DNA of 64,000 bases. Origin: RHKX01 sp963839535 (GTDB taxonomy: Bacteria > Actinomycetota > Thermoleophilia > Solirubrobacterales > 70-9). The stretch is from NCBI GenBank assembly GCA_963839535.1, contig CAWIVF010000010.1:62001-126000 (forward strand). Direction: 5' to 3'. Within the stretch, counting starts at the first letter, position 1. Each line of letters starts with the position of its first letter. Positions 16,338 through 27,061 of this stretch are shown piece after piece. The notes beneath the pieces were generated by a model. That model did no database searches. It was not told where the DNA came from and saw nothing but the letters and a program-made list of their open reading frames with translations. The position numbers and the translations under genes are program-made.

Positions 16338-18119
16338 GTGCCGCGAAAGTCCCATGCCGTGCGGGTAGCCGTGCCCCATTCTGCCTCCGCCATCGTCTAC
16401 CCCATCGCGCTCGCCTTGGCGCTCGTGATGCTCTTCGCACCTCGCTCGGAAGCGGCGTGGTACGGCGCGACCGAGGCTTAAGACGTCACCACGCGTGGTC
16501 GAGCAACCTGGCTGCCGATGCAAACGAGCTCGGCGACCTCGTGCTCGCCTGGAACAAGGGCGGAAGCGTGGCGCGCGTGATCAAACCGGCGAATTCCGCT
16601 CCGCTCGTGCCGCAGCTCGCGCCGCCGGGCGGCACCGCGCTCTTCGCGGCACCGACGGTCTCGATCGGTGGGAACCATGTCGCCGCACTGGCCTTGCGAG
16701 GCGCCAACATCGTCGCGGCGGGCGACGACGCGATGTACGCGGCAAGCAAGGCATCGGCGTCGCCCACGTTCTCGGCTCCTGCTCTAATCGAGGGGCCGCG
16801 GGACGATCGCTCGATCGTTGGCGCGATCGTTGCGGTCAACGGCCTAGGCACTGCCCAGCTCTTCCATGAGCGCAACTTCAACTGTGACGCCTGTACCCAC
16901 AAAATGGCAGGGCGCATCCTCACCGACGCGGGGACCAACGTTTGGTCGGCCGGCGTTGACGTCAGCTCCTACCAGTCGGAGACCTACAACCGGGACATCG
17001 CCACAGCCGCGGACGGCTCCTCGGTCGTCATCTGGAAGACCAACAACGGGTCGGGCGCCCGGAGCATCGAACCCGCCGTGATCGAGAATGACGGGACAGT
17101 AGTTAAGGGCCATCGCATCGCCTCGAGCGGCGGCAGCAGCCCTGGCGTGCTCACCAATCCCAGCGCCCTCGCTCTGGACCGGATGCCCGACGGCGCGGTA
17201 GTAGCGGTATATGTCCGCTCCAACGGGACGGGCAGCGGAATCTTCGTCGCCGACTTTTCGAAGGCTCGAGCTGGTGGCGATGATGCGACGGTTCCTGCGG
17301 TCAGGGTCAGCGAGGACGCCGACGGCAGCCAATTAGAGGTCGCGACCGACAATGCCGGCAACACGCTGGTCACCTGGTTCGACCCATCGGACGGCGCAGG
17401 CGATTCTAACGCTCTGCGAAGTGTCTTCAGAGCGGCGGGAAGCTCCACCTGGGGGCCCATTCAGACGATCGCGACGGAAACTGTAGCCAGCTACGACATG
17501 GAGATGGACGCGCTCGGCAACGCCTACGTCGTCTATGAGGTGGGCGAAGTGATCAAGGCCGCCAACCGGCGGGCCCGGGGGCTCGGCTGGCTGGTCGGCT
17601 CCTGTACCCCTGTCAACGGGCCAAGTAAGCGTCGCGAGTCCAACGGTCTCAGCAGGTAATAACGGTCACGCCTTCGCGAGCTGGATCGCCAATGCTGACA
17701 ACGGGGTCTTCTACTCCGAGTCGGCGCCCGACGAGCCTGCTCCCGACACGGACGGCGACGGAGACCCCCAACGCCCAGGATGATTGCCCGGCCGTAGCGG
17801 GCCCGGCCTGGAACGGGGGGTGCCCACTGCCCGGGACCGATACGAAGCCACCGAGACCACGATCACCAAGGGTGCGCCGAGAAAGACCGGACCAAGAGCG
17901 CGGTCAAGTTCAAGTTCGCCTCCGAGAGGCCGGCTCGACGTTCGAGTGCAAGAAGGACAAGAAGCCATGGAAGGCCTGCTCCTCGCCGACGAAGATGAAG
18001 CGCCTCGACCGCGGGTAAGCACACGCTTCAAGGTGCGAGCGACCGACGCGGCGGGCAACACCAGACCCGAGCCCCCGCCAAGGACAAGTTCAGAGGTGCG
18101 TCGCCTAGTAGCCGCCTAG
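16338..18119 (+). CDS. Large secreted repeat (propeller-like) protein, multiply frame-broken
   Basis: A GTG start at 16338 after AGAGGAG gives a signal peptide (IVYPIALALALVMLFAPRSEA). The frame then breaks near 16480, and a long section to about 17570 reads as repeated blades: DVLAWNKGG-type, GGNHVAALALRG, AADGSSVVIWK, DNAGNTLVTWFD, DALGNAYVVYEV. That resembles a WD/NHL-like beta-propeller. After a further break come thrombospondin-3-like DTDGDGD acidic repeats (about 17730) and a tail with FECKKDKKPWKACSSP and KVRATDAAGNT, an Ig-like module common on Thermoleophilia exported proteins. Breaks near 16480, 17580, 17650, 17790 and 18015 could be errors or real decay. Function unknown. Confidence 0.6.
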
Positions 18120-18425
18120 AGCCTAGGGAAGCAAGAGGGAGACGACGGCGGCGTCGCTTCGAATCAGAGAATGAAGAGATGGAAAAATGGAGGGGAACGA
18201 TGAGGTTTGAGTGGAGGCACTGAGCTGCAGGGATGCTGCAATTGATGCCCGCGCTGTGGCGACCGCGGAGACGACAACGTTGAAGAGGCAAGGTCAAAGG
18301 CGATGGCAACTCCAAGAAGTCATGATGAAGATCGACGACCGATGAGAGAGGGGTCACCGCGAAACGGTGGAGTCCTCGAGTTGGAAGCGGATGCGACTCC
18401 GAGTGGGCGGACGAGGTAAGCGGCA
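18120..18425. other. Purine-rich, low-GC stretch with possible decayed coding sequence
   Basis: Dominated by GA-rich runs such as GAATGAAGAGATGG. Short coding-like pieces (DAAIDARAVATAET, SEWADEVSGIV) appear in different plus-strand frames and lead toward the reading frame at 18426. This suggests the 5' part of a degraded or badly sequenced gene. No intact gene, RNA or clear repeat is seen. Confidence 0.4.
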
Positions 18426-18632
18426 TTGTCAAGAGACACCGATGTCGACTCGAACCGTCATTTCGTCGGTTTTAACAACGAGGGCAAGGAAAGCGACGCA
18501 TATCAAGTGCGAGGTGACATCAACCGCAAGTCGAGGAAGATCACCAACGGCGAGATCGAGCTCTTCCTGACCGACGAGAACGGCGATCTCGAAACGAACT
18601 GCGGGAGAGGTCGCCTACAACGCAACGAAGTA
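18426..18632 (+). pseudogene. C-terminal fragment of an unrecognised, probably exported protein
   Basis: Readable sequence HFVGFNNEGKESDAYQVRG, ITNGEIELFLTDENGDLE then TNC. A one-base shift near 18607 gives GEVAYNATK and a TAG at 18632; without the shift the frame continues to 18665. Acidic composition and alternating hydrophobic residues suggest a beta-rich domain. No start codon with a ribosome-binding site is evident, so it is treated as a fragment of a gene beginning somewhere in 18190-18400. Confidence 0.45.
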
Positions 18633-18728
18633 GGGAAAGCGAACCGCTTTCCCACCCGAACGTGACTGGCCACGTAGCCGCGCGGCCCTCGAACGAGCGA
18701 AACCCGCTCGATGAGCGGGCTTCGGTAG

Positions 18729-18801
18729 TACCGCTACGGGGATTCGAACCCCGGTTTCCGGACTGAGAATCCAGCGTCCTAGTCCCCTAGACGATAGCGG
18801 C
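18729..18801 (-). tRNA. tRNA-Glu (anticodon CTC)
   Basis: The complement folds as a 73-nt tRNA. The acceptor GCCGCTA pairs with TAGCGGT, the D-arm is TCGTCTAGGGGACTAGGA, the anticodon loop is TTCTCAG with CTC, and the T-arm has GGTTCGAATCC. CCA is not encoded. It forms the right edge of the unusual low-GC strip. Confidence 0.95.
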
Positions 18802-19011
18802 GCGAGGCGGCAGTCTAGCAACGCGCGAGGCTCGTTTGCAGGGGCGGAGCGAGCCTCGCCGGGAGCCCTCCGGCCCCCTCACGAAGAAGACGCCCGACGC
18901 CGCGGGGGAACGGCACCGAACGTCTAAGTGGAATTTAGCAACGCGGCGAGGCCGGCTGTGAGCGTCGCTGCGATCGCCGAGGCGTCAGTCGTCGCAAGGA
19001 CCACGGTCGTC

Positions 19012-20182
19012 TCAGGTTCTCAGCACCTCTCTGATCCTCAAGGCCGACTCGACCTCCGCCCTGCACTCGGTCGGGTGGGACCCGAGGAGCTCGCCGGCGG
19101 CGACGATCCGCCGGGCGACCGTCTGCTCGTGGACTCCGAGCTCCTGCGCGGTGGCGGCCCCGTTCTGGCCGTGTCGGTAGTACGCGCCGGAGGGTGGCGC
19201 GGAGCAAGTCCGCGCGACGGGTCTCCGCACCGAGGTCGCCGAGGGCGTGTGCGACGAACCGCCGGGAGGCCGCCTCGTTCTGGACGGCGAGCGCCTCGAT
19301 CGAGACCTCCCCGTAGCTGACGAAGTTGCGGCCGATGCGCAGGGCGACGACGTAGGCATCGCCGGCCTCCTCGTGGGCACGGCGGAATCCCTCCACCCCC
19401 GCCACGGGACCGCCGATGGCGATGCCCGAGCTCGCGCCCATGGTTCCCTCGTCCGCGTCGAGCCGGGCCTTGCCCCATTCACGCCGCGAGTACCAGGCCC
19501 AGAAGAGGTCCTCGGTGGCGCGCATGATCAGCGACGGCCCGGCGACGACCACGCCGATGCGGGTCAGCTCCCGAAGGGCGTCCGGGCCCCAGGCGATCGC
19601 CGCGAAGTGATCGGTCTCGAGGTCGTATTCCAGTTCGCCGGCGGCCGCGAGGTCGCCCTCGAGAACCCGGCGGGTCAGCTGCAGTAGGACAGGTGAGGAG
19701 CCGGAACTGCGGGAGAATCCCTCCCACGACGTCTGGATCCATTCGACGAGCCGGTCCTCGTAGGCGAAGAGAAAGGCGGCGAGCTTGGTGGCGACTGCAC
19801 CCCGGTCGGTCGGCTCCACGACCTCGGAGATGACCTGGGGCCATGCCTCTGCGGAGACCGCCTGGCCGACCCGGTAGGACTGCAGCATGGAGCGCAGCGC
19901 CGTCCCGCCGTCATAGGCGAGGCGTACGGCGGGCTCGTCGGCGGGAAAGGTCGTCGGGAGGCGCCTGGCCCGGACGGCGTCCGCAACCGCGCCGCGAGTC
20001 GCCCGCGCATAGTTGGCCACCTGCTCCCAGACCTCGGGCGCCTCGAACGCTCGGAACTCCTCGACCTGCACCCGACAGCGTGCCGCCGCCTCGCGACCGA
20101 CCCACTCGACGCGCCGCTCGAACGACTCGGCCAGGTCGGCGGCCAACTGCGGCTCCAGGTCGAGGTCGGGGCCCGAGGTCAC
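19012..20182 (-). CDS. PucR/CdaR-family helix-turn-helix regulator, one frame break
   Basis: About 390 residues. The N-terminal region (AESFERRVEWVGREAA, ALRSMLQSYRVGQAV) is the RsbT co-antagonist-like sensory part found in many actinobacterial PucR regulators. The middle (FAAIAWGPDALRELTRIG, VALRIGRNFVSYGEVSIEAL) is the CdaR GGDEF-like domain. After a break near 19190 the C-terminal PucR HTH follows (YYRHGQNGAATAQELGVHEQTVARRI) to the TGA at 19012. The GTG start at 20182 is preferred over ATG 20356 because the intervening Gly/Arg-rich sequence is not protein-like for the family. Such regulators often control catabolic operons; none adjoins it clearly. Confidence 0.82.
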
Positions 20183-20448
20183 CTGGCCCGCACCGACTTC
20201 CCGCGGGTCGCGTCGGGGGCCGCGGTGATTGCCGCGGCCCCCGACCCCCCGATTGCGATTTCCCTGCCCGGACTGCTGCCGCGCTCCAGACGACGCCCCG
20301 ATGCCGAGAACCTCGTGAACGGTCCGGCACTTCCCCGTCGACGGCCCGTCGGACATGAGTCCGGGGCCGGCGTCAGGCGTCGCAAGCGGGAATTATGTTC
20401 AGAGGCCGTGAGGCCATTCAAGTAGGGCGAGAACGTAATACCGAGGGA

Positions 20449-20473
20449 GTTTTGCAGGGATTCCCTGCAAAAC
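20449..20473 (-). terminator. Perfect inverted repeat downstream of the RTX gene
   Basis: GTTTTGCAGGG (20449-20459) and CCCTGCAAAAC (20463-20473) pair perfectly over 11 bp with a 3-nt loop. It begins 17 bases after the stop of the minus-strand RTX gene. The stem contains the A/T tracts typical of a bidirectional intrinsic terminator. The rest of 20183-20448 shows no gene. Confidence 0.7.
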
Positions 20474-20489
20474 CGCCGCGTGCCGCCCC

Positions 20490-21188
20490 TCAGCGCTCGC
20501 AGTTGCGCCTGATCTCGGCCTCGCAGTCGTCGCGCCCGTCGCCGCCGTTGGCGAAGTCCTTGCCGTCGGGGTAGCCGGGCATGTCGCCGTCGAGCTCGTC
20601 GGATCCGCTGCCGCCGATCATGCGGTCGCTGCCGCGCTGGCCGTGCAGCTGGTCGCCGCCGGTGCCACCGAGCAGGTTGTCGATGCCGCCGAGGCCATAC
20701 TCGGCGTCGCCGCCGCGACCGCCGTCGATCGAGTCGTTCGAGTTGCCGCCCCGGAGGATGTCGTCGCCGGCGCTGCCGATCAGGGTCAGCCGGGCGAGGT
20801 CCGAGTAGCGGAGGTCGCCGTTGTTGCCGGCGAAGTCGTCGTCGGTGCCGCCGTCGAGCAGGATCTCGGCGTGCGAGCCGACCCCCTGGTAGATCTCGAT
20901 CGTGTCGTCACCCGACCCACCGCAGACGGTCAGGCTGTCGAGCCTCGCCCCCCACCCCAGTCCCATCTGGACCTCGTCCTCGCCGTCGCCCATCACGAAG
21001 ACCGGGTTGCGCCCGTAGTCCTCCGTCTCGTCGCTGACGACGTCGTCGCCGCCGGTGCCGACGTAGGTGGCGCGCTGGCCGTGGCACTTCGCATCCTCGG
21101 ACGGGTCCTCCGCCGCCGCGGAGCCGGCGCCCACGAGGGCGAGGCTGATCGAGACGGCGCCGAGTGTGATCGCCCTGATGTGGTTCAT
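20490..21188 (-). CDS. Secreted calcium-binding repeat (RTX-like) protein
   Basis: A 232-residue exported protein with a Sec signal (LGAVSISLALVGAGSAAAE). Almost the whole mature chain is made of RTX-like nonapeptides (GTGGDDVVSD, GGSGDDTIEI, GSAGDDILRGG, GGRGGDAEYG, GGSGSDELDGD), which form a Ca2+-stabilised beta-roll. The end is CEAEIRRNCER. There is no enzymatic domain, so it is probably a structural or adhesive extracellular protein. A perfect hairpin follows the stop. It is divergent from the secreted esterase at 21348, with a 158-bp shared promoter region. Confidence 0.85.
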   Translation of the reverse strand: MNHIRAITLGAVSISLALVGAGSAAAEDPSEDAKCHGQRATYVGTGGDDVVSDETEDYGRNPVFVMGDGEDEVQMGLGWGARLDSLTVCGGSGDDTIEIYQGVGSHAEILLDGGTDDDFAGNNGDLRYSDLARLTLIGSAGDDILRGGNSNDSIDGGRGGDAEYGLGGIDNLLGGTGGDQLHGQRGSDRMIGGSGSDELDGDMPGYPDGKDFANGGDGRDDCEAEIRRNCER

Positions 21189-21347
21189 GGTGCGGTTCGT
21201 CCTCCAAAGTCGGTGTGTGCCGAATCAGCATCGGGCCGGTGGCGGCCCCCGGGAAGGACCCCTGGGTGTGGCGCCCCCACACCGGCGCCGTGGCAGCGGC
21301 GGCGCGTTAGGCTGCGGCCCGCGTCAAGCGAGCGACCGGGAGGGACG

Positions 21348-23389
21348 ATGCTGCCGAGGGGACGACGAGGGGAATCGGGCGGGCTGCGGCCGCTCGGCGG
21401 AGCGCTCCTGCTCGCCTCGGCGCTCGCGACGATCGCCGCCCCGTCCGCCGTCGCCGGGCCCGGAAAGCCCAACGGCCCCTGCGCGCGTCCCGCCTCCTGG
21501 ATCGCCGGGACGACCAACCTCTGTCGCGGCAAGGTCGTCTACAACGACTACGTCTTCGACGATCACGGCGCCGACACCGGCGCGCCGCTGACGAACCGGA
21601 TCGGCAACCTCTCGCCGACGGCGGGGGACGAGCTCTACCCCGAGGGCCAGGAGGGGACCGGGGACCTGATCCGGCTGTCGCTCAAGCCGCACGGGAAGCG
21701 ACTGCGCGTCAAGGCGCTGCTCGCCGCCCTCTACGAGAAGGACTCGACCGTCCTCGCGGTCGCCATCGACACCGACAACGACCGCGCCACGGGCGGCGGC
21801 AAGTGGGGCGACCTCGACGTCTCGAGCGACGGCTGGGAGCAGATCGCCTACCTGAAGCGCGGCAACGTCACCAGGAACACGATCCGCGGCAGCATCCCGA
21901 TGCCGAAGTCGAAGCGCTGGCGCGTCCAGGCGGCGACGGCGACGGCGGACGGCAACGTGATGAACGTCGCCTTCCGTGGCGTGAACGAGCGCAGCCGCTT
22001 CGGCGAGAGCGCGACGACGCCGGGGTCGGCGGTCGGCGCCTGGTTCGAGGACGAGCAGGCCTCCGCGCTCGCCGACGGCGACATCACGCGATTCGGGAAG
22101 ACCGTCACAAGGGCGCGCGTGCGCCATCGCCGGACCCGGATCCAGCAGGTCTCGAGCGGATTCCACGAGCGCGTCTACCGCTCCGATTACACGCTGAAGC
22201 CCGGCGAGGGCTACAGCTACGACGGAGTCCCCGGGCGCGGCGACGGCGGGGGCGGCGCGCAGCTCGGGTTCGAGCAGGCCTTCAACTTCCTCGGCCGCTA
22301 CCAGCCCTACGGCATCTACCTGCCGAAGAAGCCCGGCCCGCACGGCATCCAGATGCTGTTCCACGGATCGGGAGCGAACATGGCCAGCCTCGTCGGCCAG
22401 CCCGGGATGCAGGCCCGCTTCGGCGACGGGCTGGACCGGATCCTGGTCGTGCCCGAGGGCCGCGGGACAGAGGGTGGGGATCCGACATCTCCGAGCGTGA
22501 CCAGCTCGACGTGATCAAGGACGTCCTGCGCAGCTACGACGTCGATCGCAAGCGCGTGTTCGCCGGCGGCTACTCGCAGGGCGGCTACTCGACCTACCGC
22601 TTCGCCAGCCTGCACCCCGACATGTTCGCCGGCGCCACCGACTGGGTCGGCTTCACCGGCGACTCCGCGAACGGGAACCCCGCGCTCCCCTCCTACACCG
22701 CCGGAGCGGTCGGCAACGCGCTCGACCTGATCCCGAACCTGCTCAACGTGCCGACGTCGATGCTCTACGCCGGCGAGGACGAGCTCGTCCACGTCAACCA
22801 GGCGGTTGCGATCAGCGACGCCTTCGCGGCCACCGACAACATCTACCGCTACTGGTTCCACCCCGCTCGCGGAGCACCTCACGTTCGCGGGCCTCGACGA
22901 CTGGCGCAAGGAGGCGGAGTACTCCGAGGGCCTCGAGCTCGACCGCAACCCGCCGCGGGTGCTGTTCGGCACCGCGCCGTTCCTCGACGCGCCCCAGTAC
23001 GGGCTCCGCCACGACCACGCGTACTGGCTCTCGAAGATCCGCACCTCGGGCGGCCGCAAGGACTACGGCACCGCCGACCTGACCACGGCCGGCTGCGGCG
23101 GCCGCCTGCCGAAGCTGAAGAGCGCCACCGGCGCGGGCCCCGACCCGCTGCCGTGGACGAGCGAGGAGCAGGCCGTCGCGTCATGGACGCCGCTGAAGCG
23201 CTCCCCACCCTCACCGGCAGCCTCCGGGGCGTCGCCTCCCTGCGGATCGACGCGAAGCGCACCTGTCTCGCCGGGAAGGCGATCGACTACGAGATCAGCA
23301 GCGACGGGCCGGCCAGGATCACGTTCTCCGACGGTCGCAAGCTGGCGCTCGAGGGCGGCAAGACCGACTCGGGAACGCTGCCGCGCTGA
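21348..23389 (+). CDS. Secreted alpha/beta hydrolase (esterase/depolymerase-like), frame-broken
   Basis: Starts at ATG 21348 behind GGGAGGGACG. A signal peptide (LLLASALATIAAPSAVAG) precedes an N-terminal beta domain of about 250 residues (VFDDHGADTGAP, VAIDTDNDRATGGG). The C-terminal catalytic domain has FHGSGANMASLVG, the nucleophile elbow GYSQGG, an acidic loop YAGEDELVHV and His in AEHLTF. These resemble PHB-depolymerase/feruloyl-esterase-type hydrolases. Frames break near 22475, 22865 and 23205, all inside conserved sequence. A small Ig-like end (KRTCLAGKAIDYEIS) closes the protein. Substrate not determinable; extracellular polymer or ester hydrolysis is likely. Confidence 0.75.
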
Positions 23390-23492
23390 GCGCTGCCGGG
23401 CACCCGAGCGGGCGTAGGCGAAGCGACTGTCCGAGTCCGCAATCGGCTATTTTTTCGCGCTCGCAAATCCATTCGACAAGGAGAACCAGGCA

Positions 23493-24055
23493 ATGAGAGC
23501 AGGAAAGATCGGGCGCGCGGGAGCGCTCGCAGCCGCCACGGCCGTCGGCGTGGCCGCCTTCGCCACGAGCGGCGCATCCGCCGACGAGTCGACGGCCCGC
23601 GCCAGCAGAGCAGGGCGACGATCACGATCGCCTTCGAGGGGAAGGACCTCTTCTTCAAGGGCGCCAGGAAGGTCTCGCATGGCGCGAACCTGAAGATCGT
23701 CAACGACGACCAACCCCGAGGACGTCGGCCCGCACACCTTCACCCTTGTCAAGAAGAAGCTGATGCCTGAGACCAAGCAGGAGATGAAGGACTGCGAGAA
23801 CCGCAAGCTGGAGGTATGCAGCAACGTCGCCGCGGCCCACAAGGTGGACCTGGAGACCTTCGAGGTCGACAAGCCGATCGTCGACAGAGGAGAGAAGGGC
23901 TGGGACAAGCCCTTCGGCCACAAGGGCGATACCTGGTTCGTCGGCGAGCGAGGGCAAGCGAACGAAGCGGGAGGTCTCGGCGAAGGCCGGCACGACCCTC
24001 CACTACTTCTGCATCGTCCACCCGTTCATGCAGGGCAAGGTCAAGGTCAAGTAGG
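23493..24055 (+). CDS. Exported cupredoxin-like (type 1 copper) protein, frame-broken
   Basis: Starts at ATG 23493 after AAGGAGAACC, with a signal peptide (AAATAVGVAAFATSGASA). The mature part begins ATITIAFEGKDLFF and contains a His in DVGPHTFTLV. It ends with the copper-site pattern HYFCIVHPFMQGKVKV, providing the Cys, His and Met ligands of blue copper proteins. Breaks near 23610, 23710 and 23945 change frame without interrupting the family pattern. It sits directly before a multicopper oxidase and may be its electron donor or a copper carrier. Confidence 0.7.
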
Positions 24056-24062
24056 CCCCCTC

Positions 24063-25676
24063 TGAGCTCAGAGGATCCAGTCGACCGCACCCCCGGTGAG
24101 CCCGAGCTCGCCGGGGGTGCCCGTCTGAGCAGGCGGGTTCTGCTCAGCGGGGCCGCCGGGGGCGCCGTCGCGCTCGGCGCGCCTCGCTGCTGCGCCGGAC
24201 GAGTCCGTTCGTCGCCGCCGCGACCGGGCGGCGAAGCCGAAGCCGTTCCGCGCCGCGCTGCCGATCCCGCGGGTGCTCGACGGCGCCGACCTGCACCTGC
24301 CGATGGTGGAGGCGGAGATCCCGATCCTGCCGGGGCGCCCGACGAGGATGTGGACCTACGGCGGCGACTTCCCCGGGCCGACGATCCGCCGGCCCTCGGG
24401 GCAGCGGACGAACGCGACGTTCGAGCACCGCCTCGGCAAGAAGGCGGGCGAGCTGACCGTCCACCTGCACGGCGGGCACAACCGGCCCGAGCACGACGGC
24501 CAGCCCGGCGGGCTGACGAAGAGCCAGCCGACGTCCCTGTACTGCGACCTCGATCGGCGCCTCGAGCCGGCGGAGTCCGGCAACGACCTGCTGATCTCGC
24601 CGGGCGAGGAGCGCCGCTACACCTACGAGTTCACGGAGAACGGCAACCCGGAGCGGGCCACGATGCTCTGGTACCACGACCACCGCCTCGACCGGACCGC
24701 GCCCGAACGTCTGGAACGGGCTCGCCGGGATGTGGATCCTCGAGGACGAGGTCGAGGCCGCGCTGCCCCTGCCCCGGGGTCGCCGCGAGATCCCGCTGCT
24801 GGTCGCCGACCGGTCGTTCAACGCGAAGAACCAGCTCACCCATCCCTTCGGCGGCCACGCTCCCTTCGACGGGGTGACCGGCCGCTACGTGCTCGTCAAC
24901 GGCGCCCTCCTCCCCCACCACCGCGTCGAGGGCTGCCGCACCGGCTGCGGGTGCTCAACGCGTCGAACTTCCGCAGCTACAACCTCGCCTTCACCAAGGG
25001 CGTGCGCTTCACCCAGATCGGCACCGAGGGCGGGCTGATGCCGGCGCCGCTCGGGCGGCGCGAGGTGATCATCGGGCCGGGCGAGCGGGTCGACCTGCTC
25101 GTCGACTTCGCCGACGTCGCCCATCGCGACGTCCAGCTGCGCAGCGTCCGCCGGCCCGGCGGCCCGAATCAGCGAGGGCGCGAAGACCTGGGACGGGCCG
25201 CTGATGGAGTTCCGCGTGGGCCGGCGGGTGAAGGACCCGGCGTCGATCCCGGCGGAGCTGCGGCCGCTGCCCGACTGGGTCGCCGAGGCGGCCGCGGAGC
25301 CCCAGCACGACTGGCGGATCACGGTCGGCTCAGGGCTCGCGCCCCCGTGGCTGTTCAACGGCCGCACCTTCGACCCAGCTATGCGGACGCGCAGCCGAAG
25401 CTCGGCACGGTCGAGACCTGGCGCGTGATCAACGACACCCGCGTCCCCCACCTGATCCACCCGCACCACACCTCGTGGTACCTGCTCTCGCGCAACGGGA
25501 AGCGGCCGCCCGCCTTCGAGCGGTGCCTGAAGGACACGTTCTACGTCGGGCCGAACGAGGAGATCGTCTTCGCCGGCAAGTTCAGCGACTACACCGGCAA
25601 GTACGTGATCCACTGCCACATGCTCGACCACGAGGACCACGGCCTCATGTCGCAGTTCGAGACGGTCCCGGCCTGA
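24063..25676 (+). CDS. Multicopper oxidase, Tat-exported, frame-broken, start uncertain
   Basis: Oxidises substrates (metal ions or phenolics) with reduction of O2 to water. All four copper-binding clusters are visible in order: HLHGGH, WYHDHR, HLIHPHHT and HCHMLDHEDHGLM. A twin-arginine signal (RLSRRVLLSGAAGG) lies near the N-terminus. No ATG/GTG/TTG precedes it in frame; CTG at 24063, eight bases after the cupredoxin stop, is a nominal start. Frames break near 24205, 24700, 24930, 25175 and 25380. About 535 residues in total. Three-domain laccase/CueO-like type; the precise substrate is unknown. Confidence 0.78.
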
Positions 25677-25741
25677 GCCGCCCAACTTTATGCTCTCCGC
25701 GCCAGCCAGGCGGGAGGCGTGCCTGCGACGATCTCCCGCTC

Positions 25742-27059
25742 GTGACGACCGAGCACCTCATCCTGGCCGCCGAGCGCGGCTTCTCCTTCGCCGACCTCTA
25801 TCCGGTTGGACTCGCCTTCTGCGCGATCGCGTTGTTCGCGGCGATCGGCGCCCTCTCCCACCAGCACGAGCGCGCCTTCTCGGCCAGCATCATCTACCTC
25901 GGCCTGGGCCTCGTGGCCGCGCTTGCGGTCGAGCTCCTCGACCTGGCCTGGATCCATCCGATCGACGACGCCGAGCTGCTCGCGAGGCTGAGCGAGCTCG
26001 CGGTGATCATCGCCCTGTTCGGCACCGGTCTGAAGCTGGACCGCCCGTTCACCCGCCTCGCCTGGGCCGGAGTCGGGCGGCTCCTGATCGTGGCGATGCC
26101 CCTGACGATCGCCGGCGGTGGCCTTGTTCGGCCATGCGGCGATGGGCCTGACCTTCGGCGCGGCGGTGGTGCTCGGCGCCGTCCTCGCCCCCACCGACCC
26201 GGTCCTGGCCGGCGACATCGGGGTCGGGCCGCCCGGGGACGAGGACGAGCACGAGCCGAACTTCTCGGTGACGGGCGAGGCCGGGCTCAACGACGGCCTG
26301 GCGCTCCCGTTCCTCTTCGCCGGCCTGTTCATGATCGCCCCCGGCGCCAGCGGCGAGTGGCTGGGCGAATGGCTCCTCGCCGACGTCCTCTACGCGATCG
26401 CCGCCGGGGTCGGGATCGGCGCCGTCGTCGGGTTCTGCACCGCAGCGCTCGCGGTGCGGCTGCGCGACCGGCGCCTGCTGGCCGAGCGGTTCGACGGCTG
26501 GCTCGCGATCCCGACGGTGCTGCTGATCTACGGCCTGGCGGAGACGGCGGGTGCCTACGGCTTCCTCGCCGCGTTCGCCGGCGGTCTCGCCTTCCGCCGC
26601 TACGAGCGCTCCCACGAGCAGCACGCCAAGGTCCACGAGGGCGCGGAGGTCGTCGAGAAGCTCGGCGAGCTCGCCGTGATCCTGACCTTCGGCAGCATGC
26701 TCTCGGTGGCGGGGCTCGGTGTTCCCGGCGTCTCGGGGTGGCTGCTCGTGCCGCTGCTGCTGCTCGTGATCAGGCCGCTTGCGGTCGGGATCTCCCTGAT
26801 CGGCTCGGCGATTCCGGGTCGGGAGCGGCTCTTCGTGGCCTGGTTCGGAGTCCGCGGGATCGGCTCGATCTACTACGCGGCGCTCGTGGCCAGCGCGACC
26901 GAGCTGGCCGCCGAGGACGCCCAGCTGATCGTCTGGACCACATTCGCCTGCGTGGCGATCTCGATCCTCGTCCACGGCGTCACCGCCGCCCCCCTGGGCG
27001 AGCGCTGGCTACCGGGACCGGGCGAGAAGCCCAGCTCGGCGTCGAGCAAGGCCGCTTAG
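25742..27059 (+). CDS. Monovalent cation:proton antiporter (CPA1/NhaP type), one frame break
   Basis: A polytopic antiporter of about 438 residues with 12 or more hydrophobic segments. Family motifs: LFGTGLKLD, APTDPVLAGDIGVG and the ion-binding TGEAGLNDGLALP, followed by FGVRGIGSIYYAAL near the end. The GTG start at 25742 gives VTTEHLILAAERGFSF. A one-base break near 26120 separates the first ~125 residues. It would exchange Na+ or K+ for H+ in pH or salt homeostasis. Its stop lies 3 bases from that of the convergent epimerase. Confidence 0.85.
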
Positions 27060-27061
27060 GC

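Noticed and set aside
18028..18432. Minus-strand 134-codon frame in the low-GC strip
   Set aside because: No start context, no domain and overlap with better plus-strand coding fragments on both sides.
20490..21188. RTX repeats considered as part of a toxin with type I secretion
   Set aside because: The protein has a Sec signal peptide, no enzymatic domain and no HlyB/HlyD-type genes nearby.
20643..21347. Upstream extension of the secreted esterase frame into the RTX gene
   Set aside because: Antisense of a repeat protein; the signal peptide and ribosome-binding site at 21348 fix the real start.
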